A stretch of DNA of 64,000 nt from Candidatus Hecatella orcuttiae (GTDB taxonomy: Archaea > Thermoproteota > Bathyarchaeia > Hecatellales > Hecatellaceae): assembly GCA_002011035.2 (NCBI GenBank), contig MTLY02000002.1:248001-312000 (forward strand), written 5' to 3'. Under the pieces are notes generated by a model, which worked only from the letters and a program-made list of their open reading frames with translations, did no database searches and was not told the origin of the DNA. Below, in pieces: positions 38,202 through 47,646 of this stretch (position 1 is the first letter of the stretch; every line of letters begins with the position of its first letter). The position numbers and the translations under genes were made by a program.

Positions 38202-38714
38202 ATGATGTCCTCTTTGATCACCTTATCACCTTCCAGGATGAAGGAGACGAATTCAACGGTGAAGAAAATTTTCACGTTTCTTTCCCTCAACAACGCCAAA
38301 GAGGGGTACACCTTCCTCTACGAAGGAAAACCTAAAGTCTGTGAAGACTGCGAGTACGTCAAAGTCTGCCATGAAAACTTAACCCCCCATACCGCCTACA
38401 CCGTCGCAAGTGTGAAGGAAAAACAGGTAAGCTGCCAGGTTTTCGAAGGAGACGCTCGCCTGGTGGAGGTTCAGCCGGCAGAGGTGGAGGGCGCTGTGGA
38501 AGTTCATCTTGCCATTCCCGGCGCGCTCATAAGGTTTAATCCTCAACCTTGCAGCCGGCTTCACTGCGAAAAATTCAACCTCTGCGTCCCCAACGCCTTG
38601 GTGGAGGGAGCCGCCTGCAGGGTGATGGAGCTCCGTGAGAGATTCGTCTGCCCTAGGACGGGGGTGCAGCTTCAGGTTTCTCTTCTTTCCCAGCGGGTTG
38701 AGGAGGAGCCTTAG
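38202..38714 (+). CDS. UPF0179 family Cys-rich protein
   Basis: VCEDCEYVKVCHENL... CSRLHCEKFNLCVPNAL. Confidence 0.85.
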   Translation: MMSSLITLSPSRMKETNSTVKKIFTFLSLNNAKEGYTFLYEGKPKVCEDCEYVKVCHENLTPHTAYTVASVKEKQVSCQVFEGDARLVEVQPAEVEGAVEVHLAIPGALIRFNPQPCSRLHCEKFNLCVPNALVEGAACRVMELRERFVCPRTGVQLQVSLLSQRVEEEP

Positions 38715-39402
38715 CCTCTTTCCGCCGGTGTCTTTCGATGAACGTCACCGTCTCCACCGAGGGCAGAAACTTCATGAAGTCGGCGGCGAGTCCTCTCTTT
38801 GCCAGCTGGAGGCCTTCCAGGGCGAAGCTTTCCTCGGGAAGAGTGACGGTGACAGCTTTCTCGGAAATCTCCAGTTCAAACAGGTCTACGTTCACGGGGG
38901 GAATTCTCCGGTGGAGAAGGGCCTTCGCCTTTTCCAGAGGAGACTGGAGAACCTGTTTGACCTCCACTTCGTAGATGAGGGTTCGGCCGGCCAGGGGGGG
39001 ATTGAAATCCACCTGCACTCTCCCCGCGCCTACGCTTCGAATGGTCGCTAGTTTTCCGTCTACTTCGACTTCCATCCCGGGGGAGGGGGAAATATTTTGG
39101 TCTTTAAACTTCTTGAGGGGTATCAGCTTGATTTTCCCCGGGTCCCTGAGCCCGAAGGCTCTTTCCGGGGGGATTTCCACTACGGTCTTTTGCCCCACTT
39201 CCAAGCCGGGAAGTTTTTCGTCCAGCCCCCTCAGAACCCAGCCTTCCCCGACGACCACCAGCATGGGCTCGTAGAGGGTGTTTTCCCTGTAGATTTTCGC
39301 CTCTTTGGCCACTTCTTGGAGGCTGGTGTCGAAGACCGTGTCGGTTTCTTTCACTTTAGCCGTGTAGTCGAGAAGGATGAAATCTCCTTTTTCGATAGGC
39401 AT
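38653..39402 (-). CDS. FKBP-type peptidyl-prolyl isomerase (long archaeal form)
   Basis: GDFILLDYTAKVKETDTVFDTS... GLDEKLPGLEVGQKTVVEIPPERAFGLRDPGKI... LAGRTLIYEVEV. Start at 39402 preferred to 39510. Confidence 0.9.
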   Translation of the reverse strand: MPIEKGDFILLDYTAKVKETDTVFDTSLQEVAKEAKIYRENTLYEPMLVVVGEGWVLRGLDEKLPGLEVGQKTVVEIPPERAFGLRDPGKIKLIPLKKFKDQNISPSPGMEVEVDGKLATIRSVGAGRVQVDFNPPLAGRTLIYEVEVKQVLQSPLEKAKALLHRRIPPVNVDLFELEISEKAVTVTLPEESFALEGLQLAKRGLAADFMKFLPSVETVTFIERHRRKEAKAPPQPAGKEEKPEAAPPS

Positions 39403-39537
39403 GGCAGCTCCCTTTTGAAACTTACCAATATGGGGGGTGGAGGTCTTTAACTTTTTTCCTTCATAGTCAATAAAGGTCTTTATAGTCTTCATAGATAACT
39501 TTAATTTCACACATCCTCATCCTAAATCCGAACAGCC

Positions 39538-40443
39538 ATGAAAACCGCTACAGCCTTCGCCCCAGCCCACATCACAGGACTCTTCACAGTGGAAGGACAT
39601 CGCTGCCCGGAGATGAGAGGGTCCAGAGGCGTAGGCGTCAGCCTAGGAAAAGGCGTTCACACCACGGTGTACGCGGAGAAAAGCCCCCGGTGGAAGACAC
39701 AGTTTAGGCTCAACGGCAGACCGGCTGAAGCTGAGGTTTCTAAGGCAACGGTGGAAGAGTTCAAACCGTTTGCCCCGCCCCACGAGGTCACCGTAGACCA
39801 CCGGGTGGAGGTTCCCATAGGAGCGGGCTATGGGTCCAGCGGTGCAGGCGCCCTGAGCTTAGCCTTAGCTTTGAACGAAGCCTTGAATGCAGGGCTTTCC
39901 TCCGCCGAGGCCGCGCAGCTCGCCCACGTGGCGGAAGTGAAGTGCGGAACCGGGTTGGGAACGGTGCTCGCGGAAACTTGCGGCGGCTTGGGGTTGAGGG
40001 TGAGGGCGGGAGCCCCGGGAATAGGGCTATGCAGGAGGCTGCCTGCCTCCCGCGGAAAAGTTGTTTCCATCTACTGGAAGCCTCTTTCCACCCGGAGTTT
40101 TCTGAAAGACCCTCTGGTTCTAAAAAAGATTAGTAGGGAAGGAAACAGGCTTCTTCACCGCTTTATGGAAAAACCTACCGTGGAGGGTTTTCTAAGCTGC
40201 TCCAGAGAATTTGCGGACAGGATTTCCCTTTTCACCGGAACCCCCATGCAGGAGTTCATGAAAAAACTGGAGGGGGAAGGTTTTCCCCTTTTCACCGTGA
40301 ACATGTTCGGCTGGGCTCTTTTCACACTGGTGACTCCTGAGCAGCTTCCTGAGCTTCTGAGCTGCCTTCACAGCCCGAAATTCTTAGGTGGGCGTGTGCT
40401 CGTAGCCGACATCGACGGAGAGGGGGCTCGGCTGCTTGGTTGA
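39538..40443 (+). CDS. Pantoate kinase (GHMP family)
   Basis: AFAPAHITGLFTV; VPIGAGYGSSGAGALSLALALNEAL; precedes phosphopantothenate synthetase. Confidence 0.9.
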   Translation: MKTATAFAPAHITGLFTVEGHRCPEMRGSRGVGVSLGKGVHTTVYAEKSPRWKTQFRLNGRPAEAEVSKATVEEFKPFAPPHEVTVDHRVEVPIGAGYGSSGAGALSLALALNEALNAGLSSAEAAQLAHVAEVKCGTGLGTVLAETCGGLGLRVRAGAPGIGLCRRLPASRGKVVSIYWKPLSTRSFLKDPLVLKKISREGNRLLHRFMEKPTVEGFLSCSREFADRISLFTGTPMQEFMKKLEGEGFPLFTVNMFGWALFTLVTPEQLPELLSCLHSPKFLGGRVLVADIDGEGARLLG

Positions 40444-41242
40444 AGGTTTCATTCCCCCCAGCCACCCCCGAGCTGAATCTTTGAGAGTTAGAGAAAAACT
40501 CGTCTCCGCTTACAGGCAGGGAATCGTCGTGGAGGAAGGCCTCATCGCCCACGGCCGGGGGGAATGCTTCGACTACATTTTGGGCGAAAAAACTCAGCCT
40601 TTCGCCTTGGAGGCTGAGAAGACAGCGGCGGCAGCGTTGCTTCTGGCTCAGCATCCGGTCATCTCTGTCAACGGAAACGCCGCCGCCCTCTGCGCCGGGG
40701 GGCTGGTGGAGTTGGCGAAGCTGGTGGGAGCGAAGATCGAGGTGAACCTTTTCCACTGGTCTGAGAAGAGGGAGAGACTCATCGTGCAGCTCCTCAAGGC
40801 TGAGGGAGCGGAGGAAGTTTTGGGCTTAGGCTCAGAGGGGGAAGCAGTCATCCCAGAGCTTCAAAGCTGGAGGGGGAAAGTTAACCCCCGAGGCATCTTC
40901 AAGGCGGACACCGTGTTTTTGGCTGTCGAAGACGGAGACAGGACCGCGGCTTTGAGGAACATGGGTAAGAGGGTTATTGCCGTGGATTTGAATCCCTTCT
41001 CGAGAACAGCCCTTGCAGCTTCCATCACCATCGTCGACAACCTCCTCCGCGCCGTGCCTAACTTGAGGGCGGCGGCTGAAGCCTTGAAGCACGAGGGGCG
41101 AGAGAAGCTTGAAAAAATCGTGGAGAACTACAGCAACCCTGAAAACCTGCGGGAGGCTGTTGATTTCATCAACACCAGGCTTCGCTCCCTCGAATTTGGA
41201 AAGTTTGAACATCAACCCCAAACCGGAGAAGGGACGCCTTGA
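40436..41242 (+). CDS. 4-phosphopantoate--beta-alanine ligase
   Basis: IPPSHPRAESLRVREKLVSAYRQGIVVEEGLIAHGRGECFDYILGE... VISVNGNAAALCAGGLVELA... VIAVDLNPFSRTALAASITIVDNLLRA. Confidence 0.93.
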   Translation: MVEGFIPPSHPRAESLRVREKLVSAYRQGIVVEEGLIAHGRGECFDYILGEKTQPFALEAEKTAAAALLLAQHPVISVNGNAAALCAGGLVELAKLVGAKIEVNLFHWSEKRERLIVQLLKAEGAEEVLGLGSEGEAVIPELQSWRGKVNPRGIFKADTVFLAVEDGDRTAALRNMGKRVIAVDLNPFSRTALAASITIVDNLLRAVPNLRAAAEALKHEGREKLEKIVENYSNPENLREAVDFINTRLRSLEFGKFEHQPQTGEGTP

Positions 41243-42546
41243 AGACTGGAGAAGCCCCTAAGCTTCAACTGGCCTTGGACTTCACCGACCTCCACCGCGC
41301 TCTCCCAGTGGCTGAGGAGGCGGTTGAGGCAGGGGTGGACTGGATAGAGGTGGGCACCCCTCTTATCAAGGGTGAAGGCCTCGATGCTGTGAGAGAGATC
41401 AGGCGGAGGTTTCCCGGCCGCGTTGTTTTGGCTGACATGAAGACGGTGGACACAGGGGCCGTGGAGGTGGAGATGGCGGCGAAGGCGGGGGCCGACGTGG
41501 TGATTCTTCTCGGCCTCGCCGACGACAGCACGGTGAGGGAGGCAGTAGAGGCTGGGAGAAGGTATGGAGCTCGAATCATGGTCGACCTTCTGGGGGTTGA
41601 CGCCATGGCGTCCCGGGCGGTGGAGTTGGAGAAACTGGGAGTCGCCTACGTCTGCGTCCACGTGGGCATCGACCAGCAGATGCGGGGGTTAAAGCCCCTA
41701 GAAGCCCTCAGGGAAGTGGTGAAAGCGGTGAGGGTTCCTGTGGCCGTGGCCGGCGGGATCAACAGCGAAACCGCGGGTTTAGCCGTAAAAGCCGGGGCCA
41801 GCATCGTCGTGATAGGCGGAGCCATCACTAAGGCTGAAGATGTCAAGGCTGCGGTAAAGACCATCAAGAAAGCCATGGGTTTGAGGAAATCCATAGCCAC
41901 GAGGCTTTACAAGAAATACGAGAGGGAGGAAGAACTTCAGAAAGTTTTCGCTGAGATTTCAACCCCAAACCTCTCCGACGCCCTGCAGAGGATGGAGGAA
42001 ATGAGGGGAATCAAGCCTGTCACCTCCGGAGTTAAGGCGGTGGGGAAGGCTTTGACGGTGAGAACTTACCCGGGAGACTGGGCGAAGCCGGTGGAGGCTG
42101 TAGACCTCGCCTCCCCAGGGGAAGTGTTGGTCATCGACGCGGGGGGCGGAGAGAAAGCCGTGTGGGGAGAGCTGGCCACTTGGAGCAGCATTCAGAGAAA
42201 GCTCGGCGGGGTGGTCATCGACGGCGGGATAAGAGACGTGGAAGTCGTTCGGAAGCTCAGGTTTCCCGCCTTCGCCAGGCATGTGACCCCCACCGCCGGG
42301 GAGCCCAAAGGATTCGGGGAAATCAACGTGGAAATCCGCTGCGGTGGAGTGAAGGTGCGGCCTGGGGATTGGATTGTGGCCGATGACAATGGGGTTCTGG
42401 TCGTCCCGAGGGAGATGGCTGTGGAGGCCGCCAACAGGGGGAAAGATATTTTCGAAAAAGAGCAGAGGGTGAGGGCTGAAATCAGAAGAGGAAGCACTCT
42501 CTCCAAGGTTTTGAAGCTGAGAAAGTGGGAGAAAATTCTAGGCTAG
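41239..42546 (+). CDS. 3-hexulose-6-phosphate synthase / RraA-like fusion protein
   Basis: N-half LALDFTDLHRALPVAEEAVEAGVDWIEVGTPLIKGEG (OMP decarboxylase-like HPS); C-half TPNLSDALQRM...VVIDGGIRDVEVVRKLRFPAFARHVTP (RraA). Confidence 0.9.
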   Translation: MKTGEAPKLQLALDFTDLHRALPVAEEAVEAGVDWIEVGTPLIKGEGLDAVREIRRRFPGRVVLADMKTVDTGAVEVEMAAKAGADVVILLGLADDSTVREAVEAGRRYGARIMVDLLGVDAMASRAVELEKLGVAYVCVHVGIDQQMRGLKPLEALREVVKAVRVPVAVAGGINSETAGLAVKAGASIVVIGGAITKAEDVKAAVKTIKKAMGLRKSIATRLYKKYEREEELQKVFAEISTPNLSDALQRMEEMRGIKPVTSGVKAVGKALTVRTYPGDWAKPVEAVDLASPGEVLVIDAGGGEKAVWGELATWSSIQRKLGGVVIDGGIRDVEVVRKLRFPAFARHVTPTAGEPKGFGEINVEIRCGGVKVRPGDWIVADDNGVLVVPREMAVEAANRGKDIFEKEQRVRAEIRRGSTLSKVLKLRKWEKILG

Positions 42547-43503
42547 GTGGGAGAGGGGATTAAAACGAGGGTCGCCATCATGGGAGCTGGAGCCATAGGC
42601 AGCCTCTTCGGCAGCTTGCTGGCGGAGGCGGGAAACGAGGTTTACCTCATCGGCAGAGCCAGCCTCATGGAAGCTGTCAGACAGAGGGGGCTGTGGCTGA
42701 GGGGAATAACGGCGAAACATGTTCTAAGCCTTCACGCAGAAGATTCCCCCCAAAACCTGAGAAGCCAAGCTTTCGACGTGGTTTTTCTGACGGTGAAAGC
42801 CTACGACACCCAGGAGGCATGCTCCCAGCTTAAACCCATCCTAGATGGAGGAACGCCTGTGCTATGCCTCCAAAATGGAATAGGAGTGGAGGAGAAGGCT
42901 GCGAAGGCTTTGGGGAGAAGAAGCCTGTTGAGGGGTGTGACCTTCTGCGGAGCCTTCTTGGAGGCCCCCGGCTCCGTCCGGTTTACAGGCCGGGGGGAAA
43001 CAGTCTTAGGGCTGCCTTTCAAGGAAACCGACGGTCGTCTCCTAGAGAAAGCTTGGCTGGCGGCAGAAGCCCTCAACGCAGCTGGGCTGCCTGCGAGGGT
43101 GGAGAAAAAAATCGAGGGCGCTGTGTGGATGAAGACCCTGATAAACGCTGGAATAAACCCCTACGGAGCTCTGACGGGTTTAAGAAACGGGGAGCTTCTG
43201 GAGGTGGGAGAAATGGGAGAGCTCATGGCTGAAACCGTGGAGGAAGGAACTCGCGTCGCCTGCCGGCTGGGGGTGGCCCTCCCCGGCGACCCGGTGGAGG
43301 AGATGTTTAGGACTGTGAAGGCCACGGCTGGGAACTTCAACTCCATGCTTCAGGACGTTAGGAGGGGGAAGCCCACGGAGATCGACTACCTCAACGGGGC
43401 GGTGGCCAAGCTGGGTTTCAAGGCTTCGGTTCCCGCTCCCTTAAACAGGCTGCTGACTGTGCTGGTGAAAAGCTTGGAAAGAAGGGGGAAGCCTACTTGT
43501 TAA
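42547..43503 (+). CDS. panE: 2-dehydropantoate 2-reductase
   Basis: VAIMGAGAIGSLFGSLLAEAGNEVYLIGR... INAGINPYGALTGLRNGELLE. Confidence 0.9.
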   Translation: MGEGIKTRVAIMGAGAIGSLFGSLLAEAGNEVYLIGRASLMEAVRQRGLWLRGITAKHVLSLHAEDSPQNLRSQAFDVVFLTVKAYDTQEACSQLKPILDGGTPVLCLQNGIGVEEKAAKALGRRSLLRGVTFCGAFLEAPGSVRFTGRGETVLGLPFKETDGRLLEKAWLAAEALNAAGLPARVEKKIEGAVWMKTLINAGINPYGALTGLRNGELLEVGEMGELMAETVEEGTRVACRLGVALPGDPVEEMFRTVKATAGNFNSMLQDVRRGKPTEIDYLNGAVAKLGFKASVPAPLNRLLTVLVKSLERRGKPTC

Positions 43504-44762
43504 CCGGCCATCCGTCCAAAGCCATCATAGGAACCGCCGGCAGGCAGCTGGAGGGAAAGCGGATAGTCTTAGGCGTCACCGGGAGCATCGCCGCCCTCCG
43601 TGCCCCCGAGGTTGCCCGAGAGCTCATGAGGAGGGGGGCGGAGGTCTACGCAGTCATGACTTCTGACGCTCAGAAGATCATTCATCCCTATGCCTTGGAA
43701 TGGGCCACGGGAAACCCTGTGGTAACCGAGATCACCGGGAAAATCGAATACGTGGCCGCGGCTGGGGGGGAGGGCATGGCTCCCGTGGACCTGGTGCTCG
43801 TCGCCCCTGTCACAGCTAACACCCTAGCCAAGATAGCCTGGGGCATCAGCGACACCCCGGTCACCGCCTATGTTTCCGCAGCCCTAGGGGCCCATATCCC
43901 CGTCGTCCTCGCCCCCGCCATGCACCGCTGCCTATGGGACAGTCCCGCTGCCTCTGAAAACCTCAGTCGACTTAGGGCCTTAGGCCTCACCATCGTGGAA
44001 CCTGAGCTGACGGAGGGGAAAGCCAAACTGGTGGAGGTGGAAGAACTGGTGGAGGCGGTGATTCGAAGGCTAACTCTGCCTACCATGGCTGAGATGAACG
44101 TCCTAGTAACAGCCGGGCCGACGGTGGAGTATCTTGACCCCATCCGGGTTCTGACCAACCGAAGCTCGGGAAGAATGGGCGTGGCCCTAGCCCGGGAAGC
44201 CCTCCGGCGGGGTGCTCAGGTTACCTTGGTCTACGGTCCCGGCACCGCCAAGCCTCCCTCAGGAGCGAAGGTGATCCGGGTTGAGACTTCCGACCAAATG
44301 CGGGAGACGGTGGTTTCCCAGCTTCGGAGAGGAAACTGCCATGTCTTCTTTGCAGCGGCAGCGGTCTCCGACTTCACCCCCCTCCAGCCTTCAAGCCGGA
44401 AGCTTTCCACCGCCCAAACCCCTGAGCTCACGGTGAGGCTGAGGGCGACGGAGAAGCTTGTGGAGGAAGTCAAAAGGCTCAGCCCCCAAACTTTTTTGGT
44501 GATCTTCAAAGCCGAATACCAAGTGCCTGAAGAGGAGCTGGCGGCTAAGGCTGAGGAGCGGATGAAGCAAACGGAAGCCGACCTGGTGGTGGCCAACGAC
44601 GTGGGGAGGAAGGGCGCTGAGTTCGGCTCCAAAACCACCGAAGCCCTCATCCTGGATAAAGCCGGAGAAAGGGTAAAGGTTCCCCTCTCTCGGAAAGAAG
44701 ATGTGGCAGCGAAAATCTTAGACTTGGTACAGGAAAAACTGAAAACCCGGAAGCCCGAATAG
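43497..44762 (+). CDS. coaBC: Bifunctional phosphopantothenoylcysteine decarboxylase/phosphopantothenate-cysteine ligase
   Basis: IVLGVTGSIAALRAPEVARELMRRGAEVYAVMT... APAMHRCLWDSPA... VLVTAGPTVEYLDPIRVLTNRSSGRMGVALA. Confidence 0.95.
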   Translation: MLTGHPSKAIIGTAGRQLEGKRIVLGVTGSIAALRAPEVARELMRRGAEVYAVMTSDAQKIIHPYALEWATGNPVVTEITGKIEYVAAAGGEGMAPVDLVLVAPVTANTLAKIAWGISDTPVTAYVSAALGAHIPVVLAPAMHRCLWDSPAASENLSRLRALGLTIVEPELTEGKAKLVEVEELVEAVIRRLTLPTMAEMNVLVTAGPTVEYLDPIRVLTNRSSGRMGVALAREALRRGAQVTLVYGPGTAKPPSGAKVIRVETSDQMRETVVSQLRRGNCHVFFAAAAVSDFTPLQPSSRKLSTAQTPELTVRLRATEKLVEEVKRLSPQTFLVIFKAEYQVPEEELAAKAEERMKQTEADLVVANDVGRKGAEFGSKTTEALILDKAGERVKVPLSRKEDVAAKILDLVQEKLKTRKPE

Positions 44763-44769
44763 CGCAGCC

Positions 44770-45642
44770 GTGGGGATGGAAAGCTTGGTGGCGAAGGCCA
44801 GAAGGCCTGTGGTGACATTGACCACCGACTTCGGCACCGCGGATTCCTATGTGGCGGAGATGAAGGCGGTTATTCTCTCCCTCTGCCCTGAGGCGGTCCT
44901 CGTCGACATCACCCACGAGGTTGAAAGATTCAACATCAGAATGGGCGCCTACCTCTTGGCCCGCTCAGCTTGGCTGTTCCCCAGAGGAACCGTGCACCTG
45001 GCCGTGGTGGACCCGGGAGTCGGAGGCGGGCGGAAGCCCCTCATCTTGGAGACGCCCTCAGCCTTCTTCGTCGGCCCTGACAACGGCCTCCTGACCGCGG
45101 CGGCCAAAAGACAGGGCATAAGCCACGCCTACCAGATAAGGAAAGAATACTGCTGGCCGTCGAAGGTTTCCGAAACCTTCCACGGGAGGGACCTCTTCGC
45201 CCCTGCAGCCGGCCACTTGGCAGCGGGGAAGCCTCCGTCCTCCTTGGGCGTAGAGGTCTCCACCTACGTGGAGTCCGCCTTCCCATCTCCTAAAATCTCC
45301 GGCAGGATAGTGGAGGGGGAGGTCATCCACGTAGACCGTTTCGGTAACCTAGTAACCAACATAGACCGAAAGCTTCCCGAAACTCGAGGGCTGCGGTTTG
45401 GCTCCGCCATCCGAATTCAAGCGGGGAAAATCCAGCACCCCCGAAAGGTTAGGTTTGCTGAAACCTACTCCCAAGCGGCGAGGGGAGAACTCCTACTCAC
45501 CGTGGGAAGCGGAGGCTTCTTGGAAGTCTCCGTCAACCAGGGGGACGCCTCCAAGCGGCTGGGCTTGAAAGCTGGAGGGAAAATCAAACTGCTCCTCCCA
45601 GCCTCCGGGGGGAGAAAACTAGAGCCTATCCGTTCGAGCTAA
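44770..45642 (+). CDS. SAM hydroxide adenosyltransferase (DUF62 family)
   Basis: VTLTTDFGTADSYVAEMKAVILSLCPEAVLVDITHEVERFNI... VDPGVGGGRKPL... FVGPDNGLL. Confidence 0.9.
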   Translation: MGMESLVAKARRPVVTLTTDFGTADSYVAEMKAVILSLCPEAVLVDITHEVERFNIRMGAYLLARSAWLFPRGTVHLAVVDPGVGGGRKPLILETPSAFFVGPDNGLLTAAAKRQGISHAYQIRKEYCWPSKVSETFHGRDLFAPAAGHLAAGKPPSSLGVEVSTYVESAFPSPKISGRIVEGEVIHVDRFGNLVTNIDRKLPETRGLRFGSAIRIQAGKIQHPRKVRFAETYSQAARGELLLTVGSGGFLEVSVNQGDASKRLGLKAGGKIKLLLPASGGRKLEPIRSS

Positions 45643-46155
45643 GTTTCGTATGCGGTCTATGCCGCCGATTTGGACGATGTACTTTGCAACGGAGGCGGGG
45701 ACGAGGGCTTCCCAGCTTTCGCCGTTGAGAATCTTGTTGCGGACGTTGGTGGCGTAAAGTTTTCTCCTATCCAAGTAGGGAATGCCCTCCACCTTGAAGC
45801 CGGCTTCCTGGAAGAGTTGACGGCAGAGGGCGTCGTTGGTGAAAACTACTTCGAACTTGGGCGTGTAGGCCACTACCTGAGCGACCCAGATGCTGTGAAC
45901 TTGGGTGTCGGGCACGGGGATGATGGAGTAGGAGGCTCTGTCCACTCCCACCTCATCCAAGGCCAGCCTCAGCATGGTGAATCTTTCCCCCGCGGTGAAG
46001 GGGTTTTGAGGGTCATGGCTGAACTGGGCGCTTCCAATCCCTATTATCAGCTCCTTAACCTGCCGGAGGGCTTGGGTGACAGCGTGAACGTGTCCCCGGT
46101 GAACAGGCTGAAACCTCCCCACGTAGAAGCCTGAATTCCACTTCACCAGCTTCAC
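45619..46155 (-). CDS. nadM: Nicotinamide-nucleotide adenylyltransferase
   Basis: GFYVGRFQPVHRGHVHAVTQAL... IGIGSAQFSHDPQNPFTAGER; archaeal NadM type. Confidence 0.9.
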   Translation of the reverse strand: MKLVKWNSGFYVGRFQPVHRGHVHAVTQALRQVKELIIGIGSAQFSHDPQNPFTAGERFTMLRLALDEVGVDRASYSIIPVPDTQVHSIWVAQVVAYTPKFEVVFTNDALCRQLFQEAGFKVEGIPYLDRRKLYATNVRNKILNGESWEALVPASVAKYIVQIGGIDRIRNLARTDRL

Positions 46156-46323
46156 CCATGGCGTTGCTTAACTCGCTTGACCCAATTCGCTTATCAGGTT
46201 TAAGCTTATCTCCAAGTTCGGCTGGAAAATAGGTGTGAAAAAGTGGCATATATGAGCATAGGTTTTTTGGGCGAGGCTTCCCGCTGGGTTGGTGGGGTAT
46301 TTCCCACTCTTTTTTGTTTAGGC

Positions 46324-47541
46324 TTACTCGATGAGTTCTAGATGGATTTTCAAATAGTCTTTAAGATGGCGGGTGATGAGGAAATTTCTTCTCACATGGT
46401 CTCTCCCGTTGGTCCCCAGCATCCTCCCCAGATAAGGGCGCTTGATGATGAGGGTGACCTTTTCCGCTGCAGCCTCCACGGTGTCCACTAGGAAACCTGT
46501 CACGCCGTCTAGGACCTGCAGAGGGATGCCGCCTGTGCGAGTGGCCACCACAGGGGTTCCCTTCCACAAGGCTTCAGTTACCGAGAGACCGAAGCCTTCT
46601 CTGAGGGATTTTTGTATCACCACCGTGGAGGCTCTTTGGAAGGCGTTAACCTCCAAGTCTCCCACCCCCTCTCTGTCGGTTAGTATGTGGATGTCTTTGT
46701 CGCCTCCCGCCTTTTCCACGGTTTTCTTCAGCCATTCATCTCCCTCGGGGTCGTCTGCAGCCATGGAGCCTACCAGCAACAGCTGGGTTTGGGGAATTTC
46801 CCTTTTCACCAGGCGGTAGACGTCGATAACGCCTAAAGGGTCCTTCCAAGGGTCAAACCTAGCTACCTGGGTCAGGATAGGCTTTTCAGGGCTGACTTCG
46901 TATTTCTCCAGCATCTTCAAAATTTGGCTTTCTGAAATAGGCTTGTTTTTTTCTGAGAGGGGGTTGATGGAGGGAGGCATAAGGAAGATGTGCTTGTTTC
47001 GAAGGTCTTCTTTGATGTAGCTTTGGAGGGAGAACACGAGACCGTCATATTCCAGCACGAAGGGTTTCAGAAAATCCCAGTAAACCGGGTTGGCTTTTGT
47101 TAGGTCTATGTGGCATCGCCACACCCATTTCTCAGGTCCCCGGTTTCTAAACCTTAGAAGGGCCGCCGGCTGGGGATCGTGGACCATGATGAGGTCGCCC
47201 TTGAAATCAAGCTTTTCCGCGTTCAGCCGATTATATTCCAAGTAGACTTTCTTCATGGCCTCTGTGAGCTTAAGAGGCATTCCTTGGAGGGCGTTGTGGA
47301 ATTTTTTAGTGACATTGAAAAACTCACTGGAAGCCTCCATAACCTGCCATGAGACGTTTAACCCCACGGTCCTAGCCAGCGGAACCATGTTTTTAAGAAG
47401 CTCCGCCACTCCCCCGCCAAAACGGGTTGAATTGATGTGGACGATGGAGGCGCCTTTCACCCAAGAAGCCAGTTTCTCAATTTCAGCTATTTCCTGTTCT
47501 CCCACGATAGCCTTGTAGTCGTCTAAGCTGAAAGTAGCCAT
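46324..47541 (-). CDS. treT: TreT-like trehalose glycosyltransferring synthase (GT4)
   Basis: VHINSTRFGGGVAELLKNMVPLARTVGLNVSWQVM... QVARFDPWKDPLGVIDVYRLVK... EGFGLSVTEALWKGTPVVATRTGGI. Confidence 0.85.
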   Translation of the reverse strand: MATFSLDDYKAIVGEQEIAEIEKLASWVKGASIVHINSTRFGGGVAELLKNMVPLARTVGLNVSWQVMEASSEFFNVTKKFHNALQGMPLKLTEAMKKVYLEYNRLNAEKLDFKGDLIMVHDPQPAALLRFRNRGPEKWVWRCHIDLTKANPVYWDFLKPFVLEYDGLVFSLQSYIKEDLRNKHIFLMPPSINPLSEKNKPISESQILKMLEKYEVSPEKPILTQVARFDPWKDPLGVIDVYRLVKREIPQTQLLLVGSMAADDPEGDEWLKKTVEKAGGDKDIHILTDREGVGDLEVNAFQRASTVVIQKSLREGFGLSVTEALWKGTPVVATRTGGIPLQVLDGVTGFLVDTVEAAAEKVTLIIKRPYLGRMLGTNGRDHVRRNFLITRHLKDYLKIHLELIE

Positions 47542-47646
47542 AAGTCAACCCCTCGGGAGGCGTCGGAGCGTCTTGGAAATATTCATTAAGGTTGATTTTG
47601 AATTAGATCATGAAGAGAGACATATAAGCTAAACGGAGGATGAGGG

